DNA from: Chitinophaga silvisoli
GTDB lineage: Bacteria; Bacteroidota; Bacteroidia; Chitinophagales; Chitinophagaceae
Direction: 5' to 3'
Assembly: GCF_003412465.1 (NCBI RefSeq)
Contig: NZ_QTJV01000010.1
Span: forward strand, 410,803-474,802
Length of the DNA: 64,000 nucleotides
Positions 53,556-61,128 of this stretch are shown here, piece by piece. Below the pieces are notes generated by a model that had not been told where the DNA came from, did no database searches, and saw nothing but the letters and a program-made list of their open reading frames with translations. A program made the translations under genes and the position numbers. Every line of letters begins with the position of its first letter. The stretch's first letter is position 1.

Positions 53556-54062
53556 ATGACATACGAACCTCAAAAAGCCCATAACCATTCTACTGCAACT
53601 GAAGATCGCCGGAGTACATCCGGAGTAGCGCGTGAAGCGGTTCAAACTTTCCAGTTAAAAGCAAATAATACAGGAATGCCGGATCACCTGAAGGCAGGTA
53701 TTGAAGGGCTTTCCGGTATGGCGATGGACGATGTCAAAGTACATTATAATTCTGAGCAGCCTTCGCAATTGCAGGCACATGCTTATGCACAGGGCACTGA
53801 TATACATATTGCCCCCGGGCAGGAGCGGCATTTGCCACATGAAGCCTGGCATGTGGTACAGCAGAAACAGGGAAGAGTGGCAGCTACCAGGCAGTTGAAA
53901 GCAGGAGTGCCGGTTAATGATGATAATGGCCTGGAAAGGGAAGCGGATGAGATGGGGGAGAAGGCGTTGCAAATGAAGGCACTGCCGGAAGAGGAGATGC
54001 CGCTGCAAAAGAAAGGCCTGGAAGAGGAAGACCTGCCTGTGCAAAAAAAAAAGAATTCTTAG
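53556..54062 (+). CDS. eCIS_core (DUF4157) domain protein, 5' part of a probable split toxin
   Basis: A 168-residue protein. The eCIS_core domain (about residues 45-125) has MAMDDVKVHYNSEQP, then AYAQGTDIHIAPGQE and the metallopeptidase-like HLPHEAWHVVQQKQGRV with HExxH at about 95-99, and NGLEREADEMGEKAL. DUF4157 domains act as leaders for effectors of extracellular contractile injection systems. The tail has tandem EEEM.LQKK and EEED.VQKK repeats and runs into ten A, after which the frame closes at TAG (54060-54062). The -1 frame continues with more repeats, so the two genes are probably one (see 54043 and 54071). Confidence 0.85.
   Translation: MTYEPQKAHNHSTATEDRRSTSGVAREAVQTFQLKANNTGMPDHLKAGIEGLSGMAMDDVKVHYNSEQPSQLQAHAYAQGTDIHIAPGQERHLPHEAWHVVQQKQGRVAATRQLKAGVPVNDDNGLEREADEMGEKALQMKALPEEEMPLQKKGLEEEDLPVQKKKNS
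54043..54053 (+). other. Ten-adenine tract with A_AAA_AAG slippery heptamer
   Basis: After CAG-rich repeats the codons CAA AAA AAA AAG (54042-54053) form a ten-A run ending in the canonical -1 slippery heptamer A_AAA_AAG at 54047-54053, as used in dnaX and many insertion sequences. A -1 slip changes AAG AAT TCT TAG to a continuous frame K-E-F-L-E-E-E-M-S-E. That reproduces the preceding repeat type and joins the two proteins into one of about 649 residues. The tract could also cause transcriptional slippage or phase variation, or be a sequencing error. Confidence 0.7.
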
Positions 54063-54070
54063 AGGAGGAG

Positions 54071-55504
54071 ATGAGTGAAGCCGTGCAGACGATACAAATG
54101 AAAGCTACGCCATCACAAAAGCTAAAAACAGGCACTGTACCCGCCCATGCACCATTCCAGTTGACAGAGGGAAAAGAGTTTGGATACTACAGCAGGGATG
54201 GAAAGCCCAAAAGTGCCAAGACCATTAGGATGGACGATTTTGGGAATCTAAACAGGGTGCAACAGGTTGACCCGGACCTTGTATCTGAAAAACTGGACGA
54301 GGATACTGAAAGAATGGGAATAAAAGTTGAAGATGTGAATGAGAAAACCGGCATCTGGAGACCTTCCATTAAAGAAGAAACTGCAAGACCTGAAGACCCA
54401 CCTTTATACCAGCCATTTCGAAAGGCATTTCACCACGCACATAACGTATTACTTTCACTTAAGGAAAGCTCCAACATAGAAAAAAATATATTAAAAATGT
54501 CCAGCACCAGGTTGTTGGAAATTGCCGGTGAGGTCAAGAAAATCTCACTTGATTACAAAGGAAATTACCGCAGCTTCATCAGTATCTCGTCAGTGAACAG
54601 ATTAAAGAACGTTTATTTCAAAAAGCTGGATGAACAAATTGTACAATGCAATTACCTGGTAGAATATATGATTGCTGCTTATAGAACAGCAGCTCCCCCT
54701 GAATTTAATGGCTTTGAAGGTTTCTCTGACAACCAGCTGGCGGCGGAGAAAAATAATGATGGAAAAGGTATCTGGCAAAGAAAATGGTGGGCCATGGTAC
54801 AGGAAGTCAACCAATTGCTGAGAGAAAGGTGGGCCCTCGGCAAACAGGAAATTAAAAACTGGGTATACCAGCAACAGGCGGAGCAAGGGCTTGGCTACAT
54901 GGATCCCAATATGATTGGTGATCTTGATTATATAGGGAGTCTGGCCAAGGGGTATAAGAGTGCACCCAAACAATATATCCGTTTCCTCCCTGAAAACTTT
55001 GATGTAGATGCAAGGCTGGATGCACCTCCGCTGGCCGTATATGCGATCAGGCACGGAGCGTCTGTAGACAGAGGCAGCGTCAAGCCTAAAGACGGTGTAA
55101 TACCTAAACTGGATGCCTTTAGAAAGACGGTACAGCACTACCTGGAAAAAATACCCGGCGTGGATAAGAATGATGAATTTGAAGTATTCATCCGGGCAGA
55201 TAATGTAACTGATCTTGTGGCAGAAAAGCATGATGATATTGCAAAGGCACACAAGGAGGAGGCGATTGCCAGGAGATTACAAATCATTCAGGACCGCATC
55301 TGGTGGCTGAGAAGCAAGGGCTGGAAGTATTTAGGAGCAGTGCGGAACAGGTTGAATAATTATATCGGCCCGGATGGCAGGTTGAAAACAAGGATCACTT
55401 CAGGAGTAGTCGATGAAAAAACAAAGAATTATAATGAATTTGACCTCACATTTATGGAAATGAATTTGAGTGTGGTGGAACAAACGCCGCCGGAAAATAT
55501 TTAA
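54071..55504 (+). CDS. Predicted nucleotidyltransferase-like toxin, 3' part of the eCIS_core protein
   Basis: A 477-residue reading frame whose ATG is probably internal. Upstream in-frame codons EFLEEEMSE continue the EEEM repeats of the preceding gene, which ends in the -1 frame. Residues about 1-110 are a linker and 115-270 are helical. A nucleotidyltransferase-like core follows, with GSLAKG (G289, S290), DVD (D311 and D313) spaced 20 residues later as in pol-beta-type enzymes, and a third acidic strand near E371. It may transfer a nucleotide to a cell target. An AGGAGG two bases before ATG 54071 is too close for efficient initiation. The fold is judged from motifs only. Confidence 0.65.
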   Translation: MSEAVQTIQMKATPSQKLKTGTVPAHAPFQLTEGKEFGYYSRDGKPKSAKTIRMDDFGNLNRVQQVDPDLVSEKLDEDTERMGIKVEDVNEKTGIWRPSIKEETARPEDPPLYQPFRKAFHHAHNVLLSLKESSNIEKNILKMSSTRLLEIAGEVKKISLDYKGNYRSFISISSVNRLKNVYFKKLDEQIVQCNYLVEYMIAAYRTAAPPEFNGFEGFSDNQLAAEKNNDGKGIWQRKWWAMVQEVNQLLRERWALGKQEIKNWVYQQQAEQGLGYMDPNMIGDLDYIGSLAKGYKSAPKQYIRFLPENFDVDARLDAPPLAVYAIRHGASVDRGSVKPKDGVIPKLDAFRKTVQHYLEKIPGVDKNDEFEVFIRADNVTDLVAEKHDDIAKAHKEEAIARRLQIIQDRIWWLRSKGWKYLGAVRNRLNNYIGPDGRLKTRITSGVVDEKTKNYNEFDLTFMEMNLSVVEQTPPENI

Positions 55505-55507
55505 ATG

Positions 55508-55622
55508 AAAAGAGCTTGCAGCAAAAAGAAATTTGAGGTATTACATCCGGTTCCCCTATGGAGAGAAATTCCTTTTTTGAATGCCAGATGCCATCAAATT
55601 GCTTTTTCCTACAAGCTCTTTT
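55508..55622. repeat. 115-bp element with 31-bp imperfect terminal inverted repeats
   Basis: The left arm (55508-55538) and the reverse complement of the right arm (55592-55622) agree at 27 of 31 bases, both beginning AAAAGAGCTTG. It fills the convergent gap between the toxin gene and the coiled-coil gene, and T-runs follow both arms. It may be a long-stem bidirectional terminator or a MITE-like element. No clear target duplication is seen. Confidence 0.6.
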
Positions 55623-55640
55623 TAAAATTGTAGCTGGAGC

Positions 55641-56606
55641 TTATGCTTTTAATTTCTGTACGATGATCTGGTACTTCGCCACTTTCTTGCCCGGCATAAT
55701 ATGCGCCTCACAACTCTTCATGGTTATTTTCACCTGGAAAGAATCATCTCCAAATGTCAACATCGGCGTACTGGTGCCGGGTTTTAATTCCATAGTTTGT
55801 GCATTGTGATCATTCCTGTCTACAGTTACTGAAATAGCACCGGTTTGCTCATTGATACTATTCACCTTTACAGCAATGCCTTCGATGATCTCACTTATAT
55901 TGCCCAAAGCCGTATACCTGTCCAGGTCATAAACAATCTCGTAGTTTTTTTCAGGAGCAGGTAAGGAAGTGGGCGGATGGATCAACCGCTCCATCGCATA
56001 CTTCTCTGCATTCAGCTTGATAGTCGCAAACCTGTTCAGCTGTAATTGTCTCGTAGATACACTGTCTCTTAGCTGTTCCTGCTTTGCCTGTAGTTGCTCT
56101 ATTTTTTCCGCATTTCCATCCAGTGACTTCACTTTGGCGAGGGTAGTGATCTTTACTTCCAGGTCCTGCTGCACCTGTTTGAAGCTATCTACCTTAATAG
56201 ACACTGCTGATACTGAATCTTTGTACTTACCAATAGAGTCTGTGATCACCGCAATCTTTGCCTGGAAATAACGTCTCAGCGAATCCCATCTCTTTTGCAT
56301 ATCGGCATCAGTAGTGGCAATAGACAGTACTTCGAACATCTCAGCGATCTTATCATACTTGCCCAGAGAGTCGGAGGTATACAGGTTATTGTATTGGGTA
56401 ATGTAAGAGTTCAGGTATTCATTCTCCGTTTGACGGGAAGAGATTTTCAGCTCATAACCTTTATAAATACTGGTCGTAATAATACCGGCTGCCCCAATGA
56501 TGAAGGTGCCCAGGAAGAACTTCAGGAAGTCGTAACGGAACTCTTTAATTTTAACAATAGCCTCCTCCGATAGCGGCGTTTCGTTCTCTTTTTTACTTGT
56601 AAGCAT
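55641..56606 (-). CDS. Membrane-anchored coiled-coil protein, function unknown
   Basis: A 321-residue protein with a short cytoplasmic N-terminus (MLTSKKENETPLSEEAIVKI), one membrane helix (about residues 33-51, FFLGTFIIGAAGIITTSIY) and a long coiled coil rich in Glu, Gln, Ser and Val (about 90-190, e.g. AVITDSIGKYKDSVSAVSIK). A C-terminal beta-rich domain follows (about 225-321). I do not recognise a family. The layout resembles envelope-spanning scaffold proteins. It lies convergent to the toxin locus. Confidence 0.55.
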   Translation of the reverse strand: MLTSKKENETPLSEEAIVKIKEFRYDFLKFFLGTFIIGAAGIITTSIYKGYELKISSRQTENEYLNSYITQYNNLYTSDSLGKYDKIAEMFEVLSIATTDADMQKRWDSLRRYFQAKIAVITDSIGKYKDSVSAVSIKVDSFKQVQQDLEVKITTLAKVKSLDGNAEKIEQLQAKQEQLRDSVSTRQLQLNRFATIKLNAEKYAMERLIHPPTSLPAPEKNYEIVYDLDRYTALGNISEIIEGIAVKVNSINEQTGAISVTVDRNDHNAQTMELKPGTSTPMLTFGDDSFQVKITMKSCEAHIMPGKKVAKYQIIVQKLKA

Positions 56607-56652
56607 AGGGATATAGGATCTAAAAACAGATGCAAAAATACATTAATATTTA

Positions 56653-57252
56653 TTATACTCCTGTAATAAACCCTTGTTTCTTCATTTCTTTATAGACTGC
56701 TTTGGAGGATGACTTCATCAGTTTGTCGACACCTGAAGGGTCAACAGTAGAGGTGATCCCACTCCAAATGAGCTTGTCCCGTTTCAAAGAATAGACATTT
56801 GTTTCCACCCTGTAAGTGCGTGTGGTCTTATAATACCCGGGATCGTAAAAGGCATTCCAGGCATTCCAGTAATATCCCCAGAAGCGGCCATAGTACATAG
56901 GGTAGGTACCCGGTACATACTGTACGTCTTTATCCACTGCAGCCAGCCGCATTATTATCACCCCGTCAAAACCCTGGTCCTTTACTTTTTCCCTGATCGT
57001 TTCTTCCTGTTCTTTTGTAATGTTTTTAGTCAGGTAGTTGTAGGAGGGTACGCCTTTGCCGTTTAGCATGCTGCACAATTCATCTTCCGTAGCGCGCCTG
57101 TTGGCCTCATCTTTCAGCAGGGCTACTACGAGTACCTTATTGAGCTGAGATACATCGACAGTCACTGCCGGATCCCGCCAGCTTTGTTCTATATGGGTGG
57201 AGCTACAGCTGCTCACTATTGCTACCAGTAGTATGCACATGATCTTTTTCAT
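56653..57252 (-). CDS. DUF4136-like lipoprotein
   Basis: About 199 residues from the ATG at 57252. The lipoprotein signal is MKKIMCILLVAIVSSCSS with Cys at 16. A DUF4136-like region (about residues 20-190) contains KVLVVALLKDEANRRATEDE and QGFDGVIIMRLAAVDKDVQY. The family is predicted to fold like a nucleotide-binding-like domain, with unknown role. The neighbouring SPW gene ends 5 bases before this start, so the two are probably in one operon. Confidence 0.75.
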   Translation of the reverse strand: MKKIMCILLVAIVSSCSSTHIEQSWRDPAVTVDVSQLNKVLVVALLKDEANRRATEDELCSMLNGKGVPSYNYLTKNITKEQEETIREKVKDQGFDGVIIMRLAAVDKDVQYVPGTYPMYYGRFWGYYWNAWNAFYDPGYYKTTRTYRVETNVYSLKRDKLIWSGITSTVDPSGVDKLMKSSSKAVYKEMKKQGFITGV

Positions 57253-57256
57253 AAGC

Positions 57257-57634
57257 TTATATTTCTGTGACCTGATATTTAGGAGAAAGTGAATGGACCT
57301 TGGTATAAGACCCTGCACCTATTTCAAATAAACCCGCCAGTACATAAGGCATCCAGGATACTTCCCAGAAATCAAATACCCATGGCGAAGTCATTAGCAC
57401 CATGCCGCTCAATACATCCAGCGTCAGATGGGCACTCATCTTTATCTTACGGAAGATGCCGAACTCATAGTCAGTAAACAAACTGTATATTAAAGTAGAA
57501 ATACCCAGCGCAACAGGCACCCATACTTCGCCGCCGCTGTCAGCCGTTCCGAATACGACCATCGGAACAATAATGAGAAGAATACCAACCAGGTAATCTA
57601 AGATGCCATGTAACCTCGTGTTTATGATTCCCAT
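57257..57634 (-). CDS. SPW repeat membrane protein
   Basis: About 125 residues from the ATG at 57634 (the earlier TTG at 57652 is unlikely). Four membrane helices, with the SPW signature in MVLMTSPWVFDFWEVSWMPY and a second less exact copy in ILLIIVPMVVFGTADSGGEV. The function of SPW proteins is unknown. It is co-transcribed with the DUF4136-like lipoprotein. Confidence 0.8.
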   Translation of the reverse strand: MGIINTRLHGILDYLVGILLIIVPMVVFGTADSGGEVWVPVALGISTLIYSLFTDYEFGIFRKIKMSAHLTLDVLSGMVLMTSPWVFDFWEVSWMPYVLAGLFEIGAGSYTKVHSLSPKYQVTEI

Positions 57635-57799
57635 TGATGTAGGTTTTGCCAATAGTGGGGCATAAGCTATGCCACCATGCCCGGAGCGGATTTACAAGGA
57701 AGAGGCGCGTATAGAAGTGTTGACTTGTTTCCATGGTAAGGGTAAATACAACCGGTTATTGCTGGCATTGTTTTTTCTTTTCTTTCTTAAAAAAAACAT

Positions 57800-58168
57800 A
57801 TGAAAGGGCTTAAGAAAAAAGGGTATGTCTGGGTCACACTTATATTCTTTTTGTTCAGTTTATTATTGCACTGGTTTTTTGGATGGAAGTCATTTGTGCA
57901 GGAGCAGAAGGCGCATCATGAGCCTGTAGTCGTACAGGATTATGTAAATGAAATGATGCGGGATACATTTGAGAACTGGCAATCAGAGTTCCTGCAATTG
58001 ATCTGGCAGGTAGCAGGGCTTGCATTTCTGCTTTACGTAGGCTCGCCTCAATCCAAAGAAGGAGATGAGCGAAAAGAGGAAAAGCTGGATTATATAATCA
58101 GGAAACTGGATCCGGGTAATTATGAAAAACTGATGAAGGAGTGGAATGATAAATTCCCTAAGGAGTGA
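57800..58168 (+). CDS. DUF6766-like small membrane protein
   Basis: A 122-residue protein with membrane helices at about residues 9-27 and 62-80, separated by KSFVQEQKAHHEPVVVQDYV. FENWQSEFLQLIWQVAGLAF is the conserved segment of DUF6766. The C-terminus is charged and helical (DERKEEKLDYIIRKLDPGNY). Unknown function. It ends 11 bases past the start of the convergent hydrolase gene's 3' end. Confidence 0.65.
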   Translation: MKGLKKKGYVWVTLIFFLFSLLLHWFFGWKSFVQEQKAHHEPVVVQDYVNEMMRDTFENWQSEFLQLIWQVAGLAFLLYVGSPQSKEGDERKEEKLDYIIRKLDPGNYEKLMKEWNDKFPKE

Positions 58169-59492
58169 TGGTGGCCAGAATTTTTTTAGCCGGTTCATTC
58201 TGCGGATTCATTTTTACTGACTTTTCATACATGAGAATGGCTTCCTTTTTCTGCCCGCTTTGAAGCAAAGCTTTACCATAGCTGTCATAAGTATTCCAGC
58301 TATCGGGGTAGAGTATTGTACACAGCTTTAAGGCTTCAAGTGCAGCCGTTTCATGATGATCATCCAGCAGTTCAAGGCCCAGTTCATTCAGTTCCATTTC
58401 ATTTGTAAAGTAAGTACTATCTGATTTGTACTGATTGAAAAAGGTAATTGCCGCATCAGGCCCTTTGGCTAAAAGTATTTTTGCATAAGGCAGGAACAGT
58501 GATTTTTTATATACAGGTTCAGGCATACCCAGGTATCTCCTGACCACACTGCCGAAGCCGGGACTTTCTGTATTATCAAGTATAATAATGGTTTTATCAT
58601 GCGCCAGGTCCCGGCAATAGAAGGTAAAAAATCCCGGTTCTCTGCCCGTGTGCATCACGATATTCGTATCGCTTTGTATAAACCAGCCCAACCCATAGGA
58701 GCCTTTTCCAAACTCACCATCGGTTTCAATTCTACTCCCATTTGCAAGATGTGCAGGGGAGAGCATTTTATGGATGCTGGCCGGTTTTAACAGCTTACTT
58801 AAGTGATAGTGCAATAAATCCAGTGGGGTACTGATCACATTGGTAGGTCCATATAGCTTACGCATATTGTAAGTCCAGGGACGTAATCTTTTACTGCTAT
58901 CAATGGGTTGCAGTTCCCCGGAATAGTGCGCCCTTACCAGGTAACCTGTAACCATCCCCGGGTTTTTGTCACCCAGCAAATAAGTGTGCTGCATGCCGGC
59001 AGGCTGAAACACATGCTGCTGCATATATTTCGCAAAGGGTTGTCCGCTTACTTTTTCTACTAATGAAGCCAGCAATGCAAACCCGATGTTATTATACCGC
59101 CATGCAGTACCCGGCGTAAATGCCAATGGTTTTTTTAATGCAGGAATGATGTCCTTATTAGTAAAAACAGTATCCGGATGTTGCGCTAAATAAGGGAGGA
59201 AGATTTCTTCTTTGTCGGGGAGTCCGGAAGTGTGTGTGAGCAGGTGATAAATCGTAATGTCGGGGTAGGGAAATGCGGAGAAGTATTTAACAAGAGGATC
59301 GTTGAGGTGGATCTTTCCCTTTTCTTCCAGTTGCAGCACTGCCACGGCCGTAAAGGTCTTGGAAACAGATCCTAATTGAAATGCAACAGTATCGGACTGC
59401 TGCCTGACGATCACTTTTCCTTTTTCAGCAACCAGGATGGTTTGCGCCCTCACATGTCCACACAGGAAAATCAGGATGATAAATAGTCTCAT
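58158..59492 (-). CDS. Serine hydrolase (beta-lactamase fold) with TPR-like C-terminus
   Basis: A 444-residue protein with a signal peptide ending near HVRAQ. The SxxK motif is FQLGSVSKTFTAVAVLQLEE, YxN is WRYNNIGFALLASLVEKVSG, and the HTGR motif stands for KTG near residue 283. Two or three TPR-like helical repeats follow (about 355-440, e.g. AALEALKLCTILYPDSWNTY). It belongs to the class C/D-aminopeptidase-like group and is exported. The substrate is unknown. Confidence 0.85.
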   Translation of the reverse strand: MRLFIILIFLCGHVRAQTILVAEKGKVIVRQQSDTVAFQLGSVSKTFTAVAVLQLEEKGKIHLNDPLVKYFSAFPYPDITIYHLLTHTSGLPDKEEIFLPYLAQHPDTVFTNKDIIPALKKPLAFTPGTAWRYNNIGFALLASLVEKVSGQPFAKYMQQHVFQPAGMQHTYLLGDKNPGMVTGYLVRAHYSGELQPIDSSKRLRPWTYNMRKLYGPTNVISTPLDLLHYHLSKLLKPASIHKMLSPAHLANGSRIETDGEFGKGSYGLGWFIQSDTNIVMHTGREPGFFTFYCRDLAHDKTIIILDNTESPGFGSVVRRYLGMPEPVYKKSLFLPYAKILLAKGPDAAITFFNQYKSDSTYFTNEMELNELGLELLDDHHETAALEALKLCTILYPDSWNTYDSYGKALLQSGQKKEAILMYEKSVKMNPQNEPAKKILATITP

Positions 59493-59561
59493 ACCTGTGT
59501 GGTTACCAAAAGTCGGCCATTATCTATGAGTTTGATATTCAATGCTGAAACGCATGTTGCC

Positions 59562-59597
59562 CGTACGAAAATGAAACGCCACGTACGAATGTGAACG
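59562..59597 (+). promoter_or_regulatory. Direct repeats upstream of the M48 peptidase gene
   Basis: CGTACGAAAATGAAACG (59562-59578) and CGTACGAATGTGAACG (59582-59597) start 20 bases apart, two helical turns. They lie 62 bases before the ATG at 59659 and could be a tandem operator. The core CGTACG is itself palindromic. Confidence 0.35.
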
Positions 59598-59658
59598 TTT
59601 TATTAAAATGCATTAAAAATATTTACCTTGCATTAAACCCACCCAAACGGGGACAATT

Positions 59659-61125
59659 ATGCCTATACCTAAACCCAAACACTTGTTTTGGCTGTCTTTC
59701 CTATGCCTGGCGGGAAGCAGTACGCTCAAAGGTCAGCAAAAAGACCTCTACAACTACCAGGATTTATCTGCCTTTTATTACAAAAAACAGGAAGATTCAC
59801 TCAAAAAGGCCTGGACATGCCCGGACAACTTCAAGGACAGAGCCACCCAGAAGCAATTTAAAGCCATTTGGGATGAAAGAACAACTTTCTTCACCGATGC
59901 CATTGACGACAATAATTATGTCTATGACAAAGGAATCTGCGCTTATCTGAATGATATTGTTGCCCAGATCCAGGAGGGAAATAAGAATTACCTGCCTGTA
60001 ACCCCCTTTGTGGTCCTGGACAGAAGTGCCGCTGTAAATGCCTATGCCATTGGAGGAAATGTGCTGGCCATCAACCTGGGCCTGATTTCCTTTGCAAAAA
60101 CAAGGGAAGAAATTGCCCTGACTATTGCGCATGAACTGTCGCACAACATCCTGCAGCACCCGGAGAACGCAATGAAGAAACAGGCTGAATGGCTGGCTTC
60201 TGCAGAATACAAGCAATCTTTGGGGCAGGTACTGGAATCTGATTATGGCCGCCTGACACGCCTGAAAAAAGTGTATGAAAACTACACCTTTAGTCGTAAC
60301 AGGCACCAGCGTTATCACGAAGGAGATGCTGATTCCCTGGCTATCATCCTGCTGAACAACAGCCATATTTCCTTTGCACCTGAATTCTTCCTGCGGATGG
60401 ACAGTGCGGATGTTCAATACCTCCAACCCTTACAGCAGCCACTGAAGACCTATTTTGGAAATTACAATATTGCATTGGAAGAAAGCTGGACAAAGAAACG
60501 TTCCAAAGGATTGTCTACCCGTGACTATGATTTTCAAAACAACAGCGGCATGGCAGATTCTTTGAAAACGCACCCTGATTGTGTGGTGAGATACAACAAT
60601 ACTGTAGCACGCAAAACAGGTAATGCAGTAGCTACACCTATTCCGGAGAGCATCAGTACAAAAGTAAACCGTATGCTGATCTGGAATATGTATTGCAACA
60701 AAGACCTGACACCATGCCTCTACCGCATCATGCAGGAGAAAGATAAAGGGAATACAGATGCCTGGTACGATTTCATGTTTAACAACGTGATGATGAGTTT
60801 GTACAAAGCTGATAAGGATCTGCATCGCTCCAGTACTATCGACATTCAACGCAAAGAATACATCTCTAAGGAATACTACCAGTTACAAACCATGCTGGAA
60901 CAGATTCCGCGCGATAAACTGGCCGAGGGCTGCAGGCAATTACAAAATGCAGCGTTCTGGAGCAATGTAACTCCTGCTGAAAAAGCAATGCAGGGTTTCC
61001 AGCGCTCATTGGTATTGGCTGATAATAAAGAGGCGGCTTCCAATCAGCAACTGGCAAAACAGTTTATGGAGTCTAATAAGACGAGCCTCTATTGCGAATA
61101 TGTTCACCCTTTTGAAAAGCGATAA
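59659..61125 (+). CDS. M48 family metallopeptidase
   Basis: A 488-residue protein with a signal peptide ending near LKGQQ. The zinc motif HELSH starts at H158 in LTIAHELSHNILQHPENAMK, and the third ligand lies in YHEGDADSLAIILLNNS. It is a periplasmic or membrane-proximal quality-control peptidase of the Ste24/HtpX clan. The C-terminal half (about 250-488) is TPR-like. It starts 3 bases before the next gene's ATG, so they are one operon. Confidence 0.88.
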   Translation: MPIPKPKHLFWLSFLCLAGSSTLKGQQKDLYNYQDLSAFYYKKQEDSLKKAWTCPDNFKDRATQKQFKAIWDERTTFFTDAIDDNNYVYDKGICAYLNDIVAQIQEGNKNYLPVTPFVVLDRSAAVNAYAIGGNVLAINLGLISFAKTREEIALTIAHELSHNILQHPENAMKKQAEWLASAEYKQSLGQVLESDYGRLTRLKKVYENYTFSRNRHQRYHEGDADSLAIILLNNSHISFAPEFFLRMDSADVQYLQPLQQPLKTYFGNYNIALEESWTKKRSKGLSTRDYDFQNNSGMADSLKTHPDCVVRYNNTVARKTGNAVATPIPESISTKVNRMLIWNMYCNKDLTPCLYRIMQEKDKGNTDAWYDFMFNNVMMSLYKADKDLHRSSTIDIQRKEYISKEYYQLQTMLEQIPRDKLAEGCRQLQNAAFWSNVTPAEKAMQGFQRSLVLADNKEAASNQQLAKQFMESNKTSLYCEYVHPFEKR

Positions 61126-61128
61126 TTC

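Noticed and set aside
54063..54070. AGGAGG as the ribosome binding site of the 477-residue gene
   Set aside because: It ends only two bases before the ATG, too close for initiation. Bacteroidota rarely rely on such sites, and the codons encode the EEE of the continuing repeat.
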